64,000 nucleotides of DNA, taken from Paludibacteraceae bacterium. GTDB taxonomy: Bacteria > Bacteroidota > Bacteroidia > Bacteroidales > Paludibacteraceae. Positions 8,682-18,498 of this stretch are shown piece after piece; position 1 is the stretch's first letter; every line of letters starts with the position of its first letter. The notes beneath the pieces were generated by a model, which saw nothing but the letters and a program-made list of their open reading frames with translations, did no database searches and was not told the origin of the DNA. The stretch is taken from contig JAKSNY010000008.1 of the NCBI GenBank assembly GCA_024399495.1, positions 1 to 64,000 of the forward strand, written 5' to 3'. A program made the position numbers and the translations under genes.

Positions 8682-11600
8682 ATGCAAAACAAAGGATTTG
8701 TCAGAGTTATAGCCATTGCGATGGCTTTGGTGTGTTTGTTTTATCTCTCGTTCAATGCTGTTACTTCTTACTACAACAATAAGGCTGTAGAGGTATCTGG
8801 TGGAGACAAGAATGCCGAATACCACTATCTTGACTCTATGGCCACAGAAAAAGTGTGGCTTGGTTACACTCTTAAAGAGTGCCGTGAGAATGAATTGAAC
8901 CTTGGTCTTGACCTAAAGGGTGGTATGAATGTTATTTTGGAGGTCTCAGTCCCCGATATCGTTCGTAATTTATGTAATGATACTAAAAACGAGCAGTTTA
9001 ACAAGGCTATGGAGATGGCGATGGCTCGTCAGACAGAGAGCCAGAAAGATTTCTTGGACTTGTTTAAGGAGGCATTTGAAGAGATTGACAAGGATGCCAG
9101 AATGGCAACTTTGTTCTATTCTTACACCATCAAGGATAAAATATCACAAAAAAGCACCAACGATGAGGTTATGGCTGTCCTACGTGATGAGGTTAATGCT
9201 ACGGTAGATAACTCATTTAACGTATTGCGTACTCGTATAGACCGTTTTGGTGTAGTGCAACCTAACATTCAGCGTCTTGAGACTAACGGACGTATTCTTA
9301 TAGAGTTGCCAGGTGTAAAGGAGCCGGAGCGTGTGCGTAAGCTTCTTCAAGGTAGTGCCTCTCTTGAGTTTTGGGAGACATATAACCTTACAGAGATTTA
9401 TCCTCAGTTAGAGGCTGCCAATGCCGCTGTAAGAGATTATTTGGCTGCTACGGAACCTGCTGAGGCTGAAGGAGAGGCTGTTGAGGTAAAAGAAAAGTCT
9501 CAGACAATAGAGGCTACTGAGGGCGATTCCCTTATGGCTCAGCTTGCCACAGCAAACACAGCCGCACAAGATACAGCCAAAATTATGGCTGAGTTTGCAA
9601 AAGAGAATCCTTTGTTCAGCGTACTTCAATTAAGCCAATATAACGGACAGCTTTCACCTACACCTGCAATAGGTGTTGTGAGTGTGCGTGATACCGCTAC
9701 TGTAACCAAATACTTGTCATTGCGTCAGGTTAAGGAGGTTCTGCCTCGTGACCTTGCTTTCCGTTGGACTGTAAAGCCTGTTGATAAAAAGGGTCTCTAT
9801 TATGAACTTGTAGCCATTAAGATTACAAGCCGTGATGGCAAGGCTCCTCTTGGCGGTAATGTTATTACAGATGCCAAAGATGAGTTGAGCCAGTTTACAG
9901 CCGCTTGCACAGTAAGTATGTCTATGAATCCCGAAGGTGCCAAAACTTGGGCTCGTCTTACTAAAGAGAACATAGGCAGAAGCATAGCCATAGTGCTTGA
10001 TAACATGGTATATTCATTCCCTAACGTTAACTGTGAGATTACAGGCGGTAGGTCAGAGATATCGGGTAACTTTACTCCACAAGAGGCAAAAGACCTTGCC
10101 AATGTGCTTAAATCAGGTAAGATGCCTGCCCCTTCACGTATTGTTCAAGAAGATATTGTAGGACCTTCTCTTGGTCATGAGGCTGTAACACAAGGTATGT
10201 GGTCATTTGTGATTGCATTCGTTGTAGTAATGCTATATATGATATTTATGTATGGGGGTGTTCCAGGTCTTATTGTAGATGCCGCATTGCTTATAAATGT
10301 ATTCTTCCTTGTAGGCATTCTTGCTTCATTCAAGGCTGTGCTTACACTGCCTGGTATAGCAGGTATAGTTCTTACAATGGGTATGGCTGTAGATGCCAAC
10401 GTGCTTATATATGAGCGTATAAAAGAGGAACTTGCCGCTGGCAAGCAGCATAAGACTGCGGTAAACGAGGGTTATAAGAATGCTTTAAGTGCCATTATAG
10501 ACAGTAACGTAACTACAATTCTTACAGGTATAATCCTGTTCTACTTTGGTACAGGTCCTATCAAGGGTTTTGCAACCACTCTTATCATAGGTATTATCAC
10601 TTCATTCTTTACCGCTGTGTTCATTACCAGATTGATTTGGACATCAATGGCTGAGAGTGGCAAGGCTTCTAACTATTCATTCACAACATCCATTTCAAAG
10701 GGTCTGCTTGAGGGTGTGAAAGTTAACTGGATAGGAATCAGAAAGAAAGGTTATATAGTTATATCTTGCATCTTGCTTGTATGTATCGCTTCTTTGGCAT
10801 TCCACGGACTTAATAGCGGTATTGACTTTACAGGTGGTAGAAACTATGTTGTAAGATTTGACCAAAAAGTTAATACAGAAGAGGTGGAGGCACTGCTTCA
10901 AAAAGGATTCGGAGAGGCATCTGTATCTGTAATAACCATAGGTGCAGAGGATCAGGTAAGAATAACCACCAACTACAAGATAGAGTCCAACGCTAAGGAG
11001 ATTGACGATGAGGTTGAGGACATTATCTATAACAGTCTTTCGCCAATGATTGCTAATGAGTCTGTTACCAAGGATATGTTTATCAATGGATATGTGCTGA
11101 ATGACGGCGTTCCTTCTGAAAGCAACGATACAGAGGTCTCAACTCTTGGTGTTCAAAGTTCACAAAAGGTTGGTCCTGCCATTGCTGATGATATTAAGCG
11201 TGATGCGGTTCTTGCTGTGCTGTTCTCACTGATAGGTATATTCCTATATATATTGATTCGTTTCCGTAACGTATCATACAGCTTGGGAGCAGTAGTGGCT
11301 CTTGCCCACGATACTCTGATTATTTTGGGAACATACTCATTATTCTACTCTATAATGCCGTTCTCAATGGAGATAGACCAGTCCTTCATTGCCGCTATCC
11401 TTACCATTATAGGTTACTCAATTAACGATACCGTGGTTGTGTTTGACCGTGTGCGTGAGGTTAAGGCTCTTTATCCTACAAGGGGTGCTATGGAGACAAT
11501 CAATTCTGCAGTTAATGCAACATTGGTACGTACATTCTCTACATCATTCTCAACATTCATTGTGTTGCTTGTGATATTCCTGTTGGGAGGTGAGACTATA

Positions 11601-11720
11601 CGCGGATTTGTATTCGCACTTATGATAGGCGTGATAGCAGGTACTGTTTCAACATTGTTTGTAGCAGTTCCAATATCATACGATGCCGCAAAAAAACAGA
11701 TAAATAATATATCTAAATAA
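8682..11720 (+). CDS. secDF: Protein translocase subunit SecDF (fused)
   Basis: A 1012-residue natural fusion of SecD and SecF, as is usual in Bacteroidetes. SecD begins with a membrane segment (about 9-28) followed by LGLDLKGGMNVILEV (about 76-90), the large periplasmic P1 region and a five-segment membrane bundle near 500-670. The SecF half starts near 680 with LNSGIDFTGGRNYVVRF and ends with a second membrane bundle (about 845-1000, including GYSINDTVVVFDRVRE). The protein uses the proton gradient to drive late steps of Sec export. It has its own promoter upstream and a strong terminator downstream. Confidence 0.95.
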   Translation: MQNKGFVRVIAIAMALVCLFYLSFNAVTSYYNNKAVEVSGGDKNAEYHYLDSMATEKVWLGYTLKECRENELNLGLDLKGGMNVILEVSVPDIVRNLCNDTKNEQFNKAMEMAMARQTESQKDFLDLFKEAFEEIDKDARMATLFYSYTIKDKISQKSTNDEVMAVLRDEVNATVDNSFNVLRTRIDRFGVVQPNIQRLETNGRILIELPGVKEPERVRKLLQGSASLEFWETYNLTEIYPQLEAANAAVRDYLAATEPAEAEGEAVEVKEKSQTIEATEGDSLMAQLATANTAAQDTAKIMAEFAKENPLFSVLQLSQYNGQLSPTPAIGVVSVRDTATVTKYLSLRQVKEVLPRDLAFRWTVKPVDKKGLYYELVAIKITSRDGKAPLGGNVITDAKDELSQFTAACTVSMSMNPEGAKTWARLTKENIGRSIAIVLDNMVYSFPNVNCEITGGRSEISGNFTPQEAKDLANVLKSGKMPAPSRIVQEDIVGPSLGHEAVTQGMWSFVIAFVVVMLYMIFMYGGVPGLIVDAALLINVFFLVGILASFKAVLTLPGIAGIVLTMGMAVDANVLIYERIKEELAAGKQHKTAVNEGYKNALSAIIDSNVTTILTGIILFYFGTGPIKGFATTLIIGIITSFFTAVFITRLIWTSMAESGKASNYSFTTSISKGLLEGVKVNWIGIRKKGYIVISCILLVCIASLAFHGLNSGIDFTGGRNYVVRFDQKVNTEEVEALLQKGFGEASVSVITIGAEDQVRITTNYKIESNAKEIDDEVEDIIYNSLSPMIANESVTKDMFINGYVLNDGVPSESNDTEVSTLGVQSSQKVGPAIADDIKRDAVLAVLFSLIGIFLYILIRFRNVSYSLGAVVALAHDTLIILGTYSLFYSIMPFSMEIDQSFIAAILTIIGYSINDTVVVFDRVREVKALYPTRGAMETINSAVNATLVRTFSTSFSTFIVLLVIFLLGGETIRGFVFALMIGVIAGTVSTLFVAVPISYDAAKKQINNISK

Positions 11721-11734
11721 TTAATTTAGGAGTT

Positions 11735-11769
11735 TAAAAAGCGGAATTTTAACAAAATTCCGCTTTTTT
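11735..11769 (+). terminator. secDF terminator
   Basis: A 15-bp stem (AAAAAGCGGAATTTT / AAAATTCCGCTTTTT) with a 3-nt loop and a run of T residues, 14 nt after the secDF stop. Confidence 0.9.
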
Positions 11770-11794
11770 ATTTGTTAATGCGAATTTTTTTTGC

Positions 11795-11801
11795 TATCTT
11801 G
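11795..11801 (+). promoter_or_regulatory. Likely promoter of the alpha-amylase gene
   Basis: TATCTTG follows a T-rich tract, as in other promoters here, but lacks one T of the TATCTTTG consensus. It lies 35 bp before the ATG. Confidence 0.4.
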
Positions 11802-11836
11802 CACTTCATATTGTAAGTTTAACCTAATTAAATACT

Positions 11837-14800
11837 ATGAAAAAAACAATTTTTACATTGCTAGGATTGGTCATATCTTGTGTGGCCTTTTCACAAGTCA
11901 TCTCAAATCCTGTATTTATAACGCAAGATTATGCAGAAGATTTTGAGGTGATTTTTGACCCTACATCGGGTACAGGTGGTATGAAAGACGCCACTGATTG
12001 TTATGCCCATACGGGTGTGCTTACAACTGCCAGTAAGTCTGCTTCTGATTGGAAACACTCAACCACTTGGCTTGATAACAGTGCCAAATATAAGTTAGAG
12101 AAGATGAATGACGGGAAATGGAAACTTATAGTAAAAGGCGGTGTAAAAGCCTATTACGGACTTAAAGACAATGAGACCGCTACTCATCTTATGTTTGTAT
12201 TCCGTGATGCAAAAGGTACTAAAGAGGGGAAGGCTACAGGTGATAAAGATATCAGTTATAAACTTTATGGTGATGATGATGTGGTTGTTAAAATTGCGGA
12301 ACCTACAAATGATTCCTCAATAGATTTGGCTACAGATATTCCTATAATAGGCTATGCGTCAAAGCCTATGGATATGTCAATAAGCGTAGATGACTCTCAA
12401 GTAGAGAGTGGTACAGGTTTGATGATGATTCAACGTATCTATGCTTTTACAGAGGCAGGTAATCATCAGATAACATTGCTTGGTAAGGTTGATGATAAGG
12501 AGTGTACAGATACAATAAATGTGTTTGTTCAGAAACCTACAGAAGAGAAGCCTGTTCCTGAGTATCTGCAAGAGGGTATAAACTATTTGGCAGATGGCAA
12601 AGTGGGTTTGGTGTTAAGGGCTCCGTATAACAAGGATGTATATGTTTTATGCGACCAGAACGGTTGGGTAAAAAATGCTGATTACCAAATGTACAGACAT
12701 ACTGTTACGGGAGAAGACACATACTCTGTAAAGGAGTGGAAACGCTCTATGAACGCACAGTTTGGTAAGGTAATAGAGAAAATAGATACAATAAAGAGTG
12801 TAGTATCCGGTATGGATTCCGCTTATACGCGTCATACTAAGGAGTTGTTCTTTTGGATAGAATTTAAGTTAGATGACCCATCTAAGATGATGGCTTTCCA
12901 ATATTTAGTTGATAACGATATAAAGATTGCAGACCCTTATACAGAGGTTGTGTTAGACCCTTGGAATGATAAGGCTATTAAGAATCGTCTTGATAAAAAT
13001 CTTCCGGAGTATCCAACGAATGGTGATGGCTTGGTTTCTGTATTGCAATATACAAAAGATGAGTATAATTGGCAATACGACGATTTTGTAGCCCCCAAAC
13101 CAGAGGATATGGTAATATATGAGTTGCACATAAGAGACTTTATCTCACGTGGAACTTTAACAGAGACAGGAACCATAAATGATGTAAGAGGTAAGCTTGA
13201 TTACCTTAAAACTTTAGGTGTTAATGTTATAGAGTTGATGCCTATAACAGAGTTTGACGGAAATGACAGTTGGGGGTACAATCCAAACCATTATTTGGCA
13301 GCCGATAAGTCTTACGGTACACAAAAACAATATAAACAGTTTATAGATGAGTGCCATAAACGTGGAATTGCTGTAGTTCTTGATATGGTTATGAACCATC
13401 TATCGGGGAATTCATCCTTATGCAAATTATATTGGCAGGGTAGTGCCGCCACAGATGAGAACCCTTGGGCAAACAAAGTTCCACGTCACCCATTCAATGT
13501 TGAAAATGACTTGAACCATGAGTATGAGGGTACCAAAATCTATTGCCGCAGGGCATTGGAGTATTGGGTACAGGAGTACCATGTAGATGGTTATCGTATG
13601 GACTTGGCAAAAGGTTTCTCACAAATAAACAAGGGTACATCTGGTAGTTCTTGGGATAGTAAAGATACTTCAAGAATTGCCATATTGAAGGATTACTGTG
13701 ATGCTGCAAAACGTTACAATCCTAAAGCATACTTTATATTGGAGCACTTGGGTGATTGGAATGAACAGAAAATTCTTGCTGATTATGGAATGAACCCTTG
13801 GCGGAATATGAATAACGCTTATTGCCAAGCCGCTATGGGATTTGCTTCCAATAGTAAGTTTGTGGATTCAGACGGCAAGATGAAATACGGTGGTATGAAT
13901 GACACTCTGTTTATAGGTTATGCAGAGAGCCACGATGAGGAGCGTACCGCTTATAAGGCTAAGGCATTTGGTGATGGGAGTTTGAAAACAGATGATGCCG
14001 CCAGATTGAGACGTGTGCCTACTGTGATGGCATTTGACGTGCTATTCCCTGGTCCAAAGATGATTTGGCAGTTCCAGGAGTTTGGCTACGATTTGTCAAT
14101 CAACTACCCCACAATGAAAGATGACAGCAGGGTTGTACGCAAGCCTGTTCCTTGGAGTCAAGGGTATGAAGCCTTGAAATACGACAAAGACCCATTGCGT
14201 ATGGAGGCATACGATGCTTGCTCTAAGGTTATTACCCTTAGAACCAAGTATCCGGAAATATTCAAGTTCGAAAACCTTACTACGGCAGGTTGTGCAAGTA
14301 CAGGCAGTTTTGCCAGCCTTCGCAGAATGATGTTTAATTATAAGGGAGAGAAACCTGAAGATGATATTGATGTTATAGTTTTGGGTAATTTCAGTGCTGT
14401 ATCTGATGTTATGCAGTCTGCCGATTTTACACATACAGGTACATGGTATAATTACCTTACAGGTGAACCTATACCAGTAAACAGAGTATCAAAAGCAGTC
14501 AATCTTAAACCAGGTGAGCTTTTAATACTTACTTCCAGAAAATTAGACGATCCTGTAGAAGATGGACGTGCTACAGATGAAGAGGTGGAAAGTGTATCAC
14601 CTACTTATACAAATGGTTTGGTAAGTGTGAACACAAACGGTGATGTTAAGTCAATAGAGGTTAAATCTATGTCAGGTGTGTTGATTGAGAAAATTTACGG
14701 TGTAAAAGAGGTGGATTTATCCAGTCTTCCAGCTGGTAACTATTTCCTATTTGTGGATATAGACGGCAATGTATTCCAACATAAAATAATTAAATACTAA
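11837..14800 (+). CDS. Secreted GH13 alpha-amylase with probable T9SS type A sorting domain
   Basis: A 987-residue protein. A signal peptide (MKKTIFTLLGLVISCVAFSQ) is followed by an N-terminal beta-rich region (about 20-235, likely a carbohydrate-binding or Ig-like part, not assigned). A GH13 barrel follows with region I DMVMNH (D516-H521), nucleophile region DGYRMDLA (D589), acid/base ILEHLGD (E636) and AESHDEER (D700). After a beta domain, residues about 915-987 look like a T9SS type A sorting domain, ending SLPAGNYFLFVDI and HKIIKY. It probably cleaves alpha-1,4 glucans at or outside the cell surface. Exact specificity (amylase, pullulanase-like or branching) is not decided. The SUMF1 lipoprotein follows by 5 nt. 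Confidence 0.88.
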   Translation: MKKTIFTLLGLVISCVAFSQVISNPVFITQDYAEDFEVIFDPTSGTGGMKDATDCYAHTGVLTTASKSASDWKHSTTWLDNSAKYKLEKMNDGKWKLIVKGGVKAYYGLKDNETATHLMFVFRDAKGTKEGKATGDKDISYKLYGDDDVVVKIAEPTNDSSIDLATDIPIIGYASKPMDMSISVDDSQVESGTGLMMIQRIYAFTEAGNHQITLLGKVDDKECTDTINVFVQKPTEEKPVPEYLQEGINYLADGKVGLVLRAPYNKDVYVLCDQNGWVKNADYQMYRHTVTGEDTYSVKEWKRSMNAQFGKVIEKIDTIKSVVSGMDSAYTRHTKELFFWIEFKLDDPSKMMAFQYLVDNDIKIADPYTEVVLDPWNDKAIKNRLDKNLPEYPTNGDGLVSVLQYTKDEYNWQYDDFVAPKPEDMVIYELHIRDFISRGTLTETGTINDVRGKLDYLKTLGVNVIELMPITEFDGNDSWGYNPNHYLAADKSYGTQKQYKQFIDECHKRGIAVVLDMVMNHLSGNSSLCKLYWQGSAATDENPWANKVPRHPFNVENDLNHEYEGTKIYCRRALEYWVQEYHVDGYRMDLAKGFSQINKGTSGSSWDSKDTSRIAILKDYCDAAKRYNPKAYFILEHLGDWNEQKILADYGMNPWRNMNNAYCQAAMGFASNSKFVDSDGKMKYGGMNDTLFIGYAESHDEERTAYKAKAFGDGSLKTDDAARLRRVPTVMAFDVLFPGPKMIWQFQEFGYDLSINYPTMKDDSRVVRKPVPWSQGYEALKYDKDPLRMEAYDACSKVITLRTKYPEIFKFENLTTAGCASTGSFASLRRMMFNYKGEKPEDDIDVIVLGNFSAVSDVMQSADFTHTGTWYNYLTGEPIPVNRVSKAVNLKPGELLILTSRKLDDPVEDGRATDEEVESVSPTYTNGLVSVNTNGDVKSIEVKSMSGVLIEKIYGVKEVDLSSLPAGNYFLFVDIDGNVFQHKIIKY

Positions 14801-14805
14801 CAACT

Positions 14806-15612
14806 ATGAAACGCTTTAAATATATATGTATTGCCACATTGATTATGGCTTTGGCTGCATCGTGCAAGAAATCTGATTCGGGTGAGCCTGTTGTTAAAAG
14901 CAAATGGCCTGCTAAAATCAATACTGTGGAGGTAGGTACGTTTGTGTTAGTTGAGAAATCTAACACTGGTTTTGTTATGGGAGATGATAATCTTGACGGA
15001 AGTAAACCTGCTCATAGTGTTACGTTCTCAAAATCATATTATATGGGAATGTATGAGGTTACCCAATCTCAGTGGGAAACCATTATGGGTAGTAATCCGT
15101 CAGAGATTGTTGGTGCGGACAAGCCTGTTACAAATATAAATATATCTGATATAGAAAAATTCATTAAGGCATTGAATGAAAAATCGGGTCGTGAATTCCG
15201 TCTGCCAACTGAGGCTGAATGGGAGTATGCCGCTATTGGTGGTAAAAAATCCAATGGTTTTGCTTATAGTGGTGGTGATAATGCTGATGATGTTGCATGG
15301 TTTGTAGATAATTCAGGCGACGATTTGCAACCTGTAGGGCAAAAACAGCCTAATGAGTTGGGTATTTACGATATGAGTGGTAACGCAGCAGAGTGGTGTA
15401 GTGATAGATTTGCTGAATATACTAAAGAGGCACAGACAGACCCAACTGGTGCTAAATCGGGTACTTTTAGGGTTTATAGGGGTGGTATGTTTGATTTTGA
15501 GAAAGAGATTTGTTTGAGCAAGTCAAGAAAATCTACAAGTGCTTCCGCTAAATTGTATAATCTTGGTTTTAGATTAGTCCTTACCAAACCATTGTCAAAA
15601 GAGTTGGAGTAG
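14806..15612 (+). CDS. SUMF1/FGE-sulfatase domain lipoprotein
   Basis: A 268-residue lipoprotein with lipobox LAASC (Cys20). The formylglycine-generating-enzyme-like fold covers about 45-265, with GFVMGDD, YYMGMYEVTQSQWETIMG, RLPTEAEWEYAA, GIYDMSGNAAEWCSD and a final GFRLVLTK. Many such domains in Bacteroidetes are structural or binding modules rather than formylglycine enzymes. At 268 residues it is shorter than GldK-type gliding lipoproteins. It probably forms an operon with the amylase (5-nt gap). Function beyond the fold is unknown. Its stop codon abuts the stop of the convergent radical SAM gene with no intervening base. Confidence 0.85.
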   Translation: MKRFKYICIATLIMALAASCKKSDSGEPVVKSKWPAKINTVEVGTFVLVEKSNTGFVMGDDNLDGSKPAHSVTFSKSYYMGMYEVTQSQWETIMGSNPSEIVGADKPVTNINISDIEKFIKALNEKSGREFRLPTEAEWEYAAIGGKKSNGFAYSGGDNADDVAWFVDNSGDDLQPVGQKQPNELGIYDMSGNAAEWCSDRFAEYTKEAQTDPTGAKSGTFRVYRGGMFDFEKEICLSKSRKSTSASAKLYNLGFRLVLTKPLSKELE

Positions 15613-16554
15613 TCATTCAGTGCAGTTAGTGCATATCTTTACACACTTTCTGTTTGAAAATACAATTTTTTTGAATTCTGATGCCTTTTGAGAGTGTATG
15701 ACTCTGCAAAAGGCATCTTTGTTTATGTGCTCTGAAAATATATTGCCATAAATATAGGTGCTATCCTTATCAAAACAACAAGGAAGAATATTGCCTTCTG
15801 TGGTTATAACTGCACTGCTTGCTACTCTCCAGCACCTGTTCTTTAATCTGCGTTTTATGGTTAAGGAATCTTTTTTATAGCGGCTATGCTTGTTGTTTGA
15901 AGGCATAAGTGTGTCTATCGTGTAAAACTGTGCCGTTTTAAATGTTACTTTCCATACGCCAAGGCTTTTGCCTAATTGTTTTACTTGTTGTATCTCGTTT
16001 TCTGTAGTGCTGAGTATCAGACATTGCAATTCTACTCTTAATCCTGCCTTTACTGCATTACTTATTCCTTCTGTTACAGTATTAAAGTTTCCTCCAACTC
16101 TGTATTTTTTATAACTATCAGGGGTTGCACCGTCAAGGCTCACTATCAGTTTGCCTAATCCTGCTTTTTTTAGGGATTCTGTTGTAGCCGAGTCCAAGAA
16201 ATGTCCGTTTGTGGAAACGGAAGTATATATATTGTGCTTGGTTGCAAACTCAACCATTTGCGGCAATTCTTTGCAAAGGAACGGTTCTCCCTGAAAATAG
16301 AGGTTTAAATAAAATAATTCGGGCGAAAGAGTGTTTATTATGTTGCGGAATTTATCCAAATCAAAAGTTTGCGGCTTTTTTTTTATGTTACCTAACCCTG
16401 TGGGACATTGCGGACAATGAAGGTTGCAATAGTTGGCGGGTTCTATAGATGCGGCGATAGGAAGTCCCATAGTGCAGTCTCGATGTGTAATGCATGAGGC
16501 GATATAGCCTGTCGCAACTTTTAAGAGGTTGATATATCGGGAAATATGTAGCAT
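15613..16554 (-). CDS. Radical SAM protein with SPASM-like C-terminus
   Basis: A 313-residue protein with the radical SAM cluster motif C43-x3-C47-x2-C50 (ANYCNLHCPQCPTG) and a GEPF-type motif (YFQGEPFLC). C-terminal cysteines (LPCCFDKD and a final C-x3-C-x2-C pattern in KCVKICTNC) suggest an auxiliary SPASM/Twitch cluster. The start at MLHISRY is chosen because the longer frame upstream encodes a low-complexity A/T-rich extension. The substrate is unknown. Peptide or cofactor maturation would fit the family, but no precursor gene is evident next to it. Confidence 0.82.
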   Translation of the reverse strand: MLHISRYINLLKVATGYIASCITHRDCTMGLPIAASIEPANYCNLHCPQCPTGLGNIKKKPQTFDLDKFRNIINTLSPELFYLNLYFQGEPFLCKELPQMVEFATKHNIYTSVSTNGHFLDSATTESLKKAGLGKLIVSLDGATPDSYKKYRVGGNFNTVTEGISNAVKAGLRVELQCLILSTTENEIQQVKQLGKSLGVWKVTFKTAQFYTIDTLMPSNNKHSRYKKDSLTIKRRLKNRCWRVASSAVITTEGNILPCCFDKDSTYIYGNIFSEHINKDAFCRVIHSQKASEFKKIVFSNRKCVKICTNCTE

Positions 16555-16584
16555 AATAGGTTTTATAGTATCATATTCGGTTGC

Positions 16585-16619
16585 AAAATTGGCTTTTTTA
16601 TGGCTAAAAAACCAATTTT
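16585..16619. repeat. A/T-rich inverted repeat upstream of the radical SAM gene
   Basis: AAAATTGG-C-TTTTTTA and TAAAAAACCAATTTT pair over 15 bp with one bulged C and a TGGC loop. It lies 31 bp upstream of the radical SAM start, within the divergent intergenic region, and could be a leader hairpin or operator. Confidence 0.4.
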
Positions 16620-16647
16620 TTACAAAAAAAATCATAAAAAGTGTTGA

Positions 16648-16682
16648 TTTTGTATAAAATATAAAAAAAATATGTATCTTTG
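16648..16682 (+). promoter_or_regulatory. Promoter of the TPR lipoprotein gene
   Basis: TATCTTTG at 16675-16682 with an upstream TTTTG at 16648-16652 gives a near-consensus Bacteroidetes promoter, 50 bp before the ATG. This fits the strongly biased codon use of the gene. Confidence 0.65.
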
Positions 16683-16732
16683 CACTTTGATAAATAAGTA
16701 TTTTTTTTAACACAATTATTTATATTTTAGTT

Positions 16733-18415
16733 ATGAAAAAACAATTATTTCGTTTGAGTTTAGGCGTGGTGCTTGTTTCAATGCTTGCATCGTGTGCCAA
16801 GTTAGGAGAGATGAAGCCAGAGTTCTTCACAGTTAATCCTAATCCACTAGAAGTTAAGGCTGGTAAAGTAGAGGGTAAGATTACCGCTACATTCCCAGAG
16901 AAGTATTTTGTTAAGAAGGCTACCGTAGAGGTAACTCCTGTTCTTAGATATGAAGGCGGCGAGGCAGTAGGTCAGCCGGTTACATATCAGGGAGAGAAGG
17001 TTTCAGGTAACAATGAGTCTGTTCAATACAAGGTTGGCGGCACATACACAATGTCATTTTCATTTGATTATGTTCCTGCTATGGCAAACTCAGTTCTTAC
17101 ATTACGCTTTAAGGCTACTGTAAAAGATAAAGAGGTTTCTATACCTGATGTTGACATTGCTGTAGGATGCCTTGCAACATCTACTTTATATGATGCCAAG
17201 ACAATAAAACCAGCATACGCAAAGGATAACTTTGTTCGTGATACTCAGGAATATACAGAGGCTGACATTATGTTTGCCATCCAACAGTCAAATGTTAAGA
17301 CAAACGATGACGTTAAGGCTTTGCAGAAGGCTGAGAAAGATGCCGCCGCTTGTGAAAAACGTACAGTTGATGGTCTTGCTGTAGTATCTGCCGCTTCTCC
17401 TGATGGTGGTGCTGAGCTTAACGAGAAACTTGCCGCCGCACGTCAGAAAAACACATTGGCATTCTTGAAACAACAAAAGAGCCAAGCCGCTCTTGACGCT
17501 CAATACATCGCTCAAGATTGGGAGGGTTTCCAGAAACTTGTTCAAGAGTCAAGTGTAAAGGATAAAGACCTTATATTACGTGTTCTTGGTTCATACGCTG
17601 ATTCAGAGACTCGTGAGAAAGAGATTAAGAACTTGTCTGCCGCTTACACAGAGTTGGCTTCTGACATTCTTCCTAAACTACGTCGTTCTCACATGACTCT
17701 TACCGTTACTCTTAAGGGTAAAACAGATGAGGAGATTCTTGCTCTTGCCGCTAACAATCCAGATAGCTTGAACGTTGAGGAGCTTATGTTTGCTTCTAAA
17801 CTTGCTTGCCAAGCTGGTAACAAAGAGGATGCCGCTAAATTTACTGAGGCTAACGCTAAACAAAACGCTTCTGATTGGAGAACTCAGAACAACCTTGGTG
17901 CTCTTGACTTTGCAACAGGTAAGATAGATGCTTCTAAAGAGGCTTTAAAGTCTTCTGCCGCTAATGGTGGTCAATCTGCTCCAGAGTACAATTTCAATAT
18001 GGGTCTTATCGCTCTATCAGAGGGTCAGACTGGTGCTGCAGGTGAGTGCTTCGGTAAGGCTGCCGGCGTTGAGAACTTGAATGAGGCTCAAGGTACATTG
18101 GCTATCGCTACTGGCGACTATGCTGCTGCAGTTCAATCATTTGGTAACACAGCATCTAACAATGCCGCTCTTGCCCAATTGCTTACAAATAACAACGATA
18201 AGGCTAAATCAATTCTTAACAGTGTAGAGCAAAAAGACGCTACAACATACTATATGTTGGCTATATGTGCCGCTCGTTCTGCTCAAGATTTTGATTTGTT
18301 CACAAACTTGAAACAAGCCGTTGCCCTTAATGGTGAGTATGCTGCTCGTGCTAAGAGTGACCTTGAGTTTGCTAAATATTGGACAGTTGCTAACTTCACT
18401 GAGATAGTTAAGTAA
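16733..18415 (+). CDS. Abundant TPR lipoprotein with OmpA-like remnant
   Basis: A 560-residue lipoprotein (lipobox MLASC, Cys21). Residues about 30-150 form a beta-rich N-terminal domain. Residues about 215-255 contain an OmpA-type stretch, VVSAASPDGGAELNEK followed by LAAARQKNTLAFL. Residues about 340-550 are Ala/Asn-rich helical repeats of TPR type (NNLGALDFATGK, NFNMGLIALSEGQ, AQGTLAIATGDYAAAV). Codon use differs from neighbours: CGT dominates for Arg, and GCT, GCC, GGT and AAG are frequent, as expected for a highly expressed gene. It is likely an outer-membrane lipoprotein with a structural or peptidoglycan-linked role. That role is inferred. Confidence 0.72.
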   Translation: MKKQLFRLSLGVVLVSMLASCAKLGEMKPEFFTVNPNPLEVKAGKVEGKITATFPEKYFVKKATVEVTPVLRYEGGEAVGQPVTYQGEKVSGNNESVQYKVGGTYTMSFSFDYVPAMANSVLTLRFKATVKDKEVSIPDVDIAVGCLATSTLYDAKTIKPAYAKDNFVRDTQEYTEADIMFAIQQSNVKTNDDVKALQKAEKDAAACEKRTVDGLAVVSAASPDGGAELNEKLAAARQKNTLAFLKQQKSQAALDAQYIAQDWEGFQKLVQESSVKDKDLILRVLGSYADSETREKEIKNLSAAYTELASDILPKLRRSHMTLTVTLKGKTDEEILALAANNPDSLNVEELMFASKLACQAGNKEDAAKFTEANAKQNASDWRTQNNLGALDFATGKIDASKEALKSSAANGGQSAPEYNFNMGLIALSEGQTGAAGECFGKAAGVENLNEAQGTLAIATGDYAAAVQSFGNTASNNAALAQLLTNNNDKAKSILNSVEQKDATTYYMLAICAARSAQDFDLFTNLKQAVALNGEYAARAKSDLEFAKYWTVANFTEIVK

Positions 18416-18433
18416 GAAACTGTAAGATACAGA

Positions 18434-18472
18434 AATAATAGAGGGGAGCGAATTTCGCTCCCCTCTATTATT
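18434..18472. terminator. Strong bidirectional terminator
   Basis: A perfect 19-bp stem around a single central base. The core GAGGGGAGCGAA pairs with TTCGCTCCCCTC, flanked by AATAATA/TATTATT and a T tract. It lies between the TPR lipoprotein gene and the convergent small membrane protein gene. Confidence 0.9.
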
Positions 18473-18498
18473 TTAATAAAAAAAAGAAAAACAATGTA

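Noticed and set aside
14806..15612. SUMF1 lipoprotein as GldK of the T9SS
   Set aside because: It is far shorter than GldK and lacks the gldL-gldM-gldN neighbours.
14806..16554. SUMF1 protein and radical SAM protein as a sulfatase maturation pair
   Set aside because: They are convergent, not co-transcribed; no sulfatase gene is near; the SUMF1 protein is a lipoprotein, unlike a cytoplasmic maturation factor.
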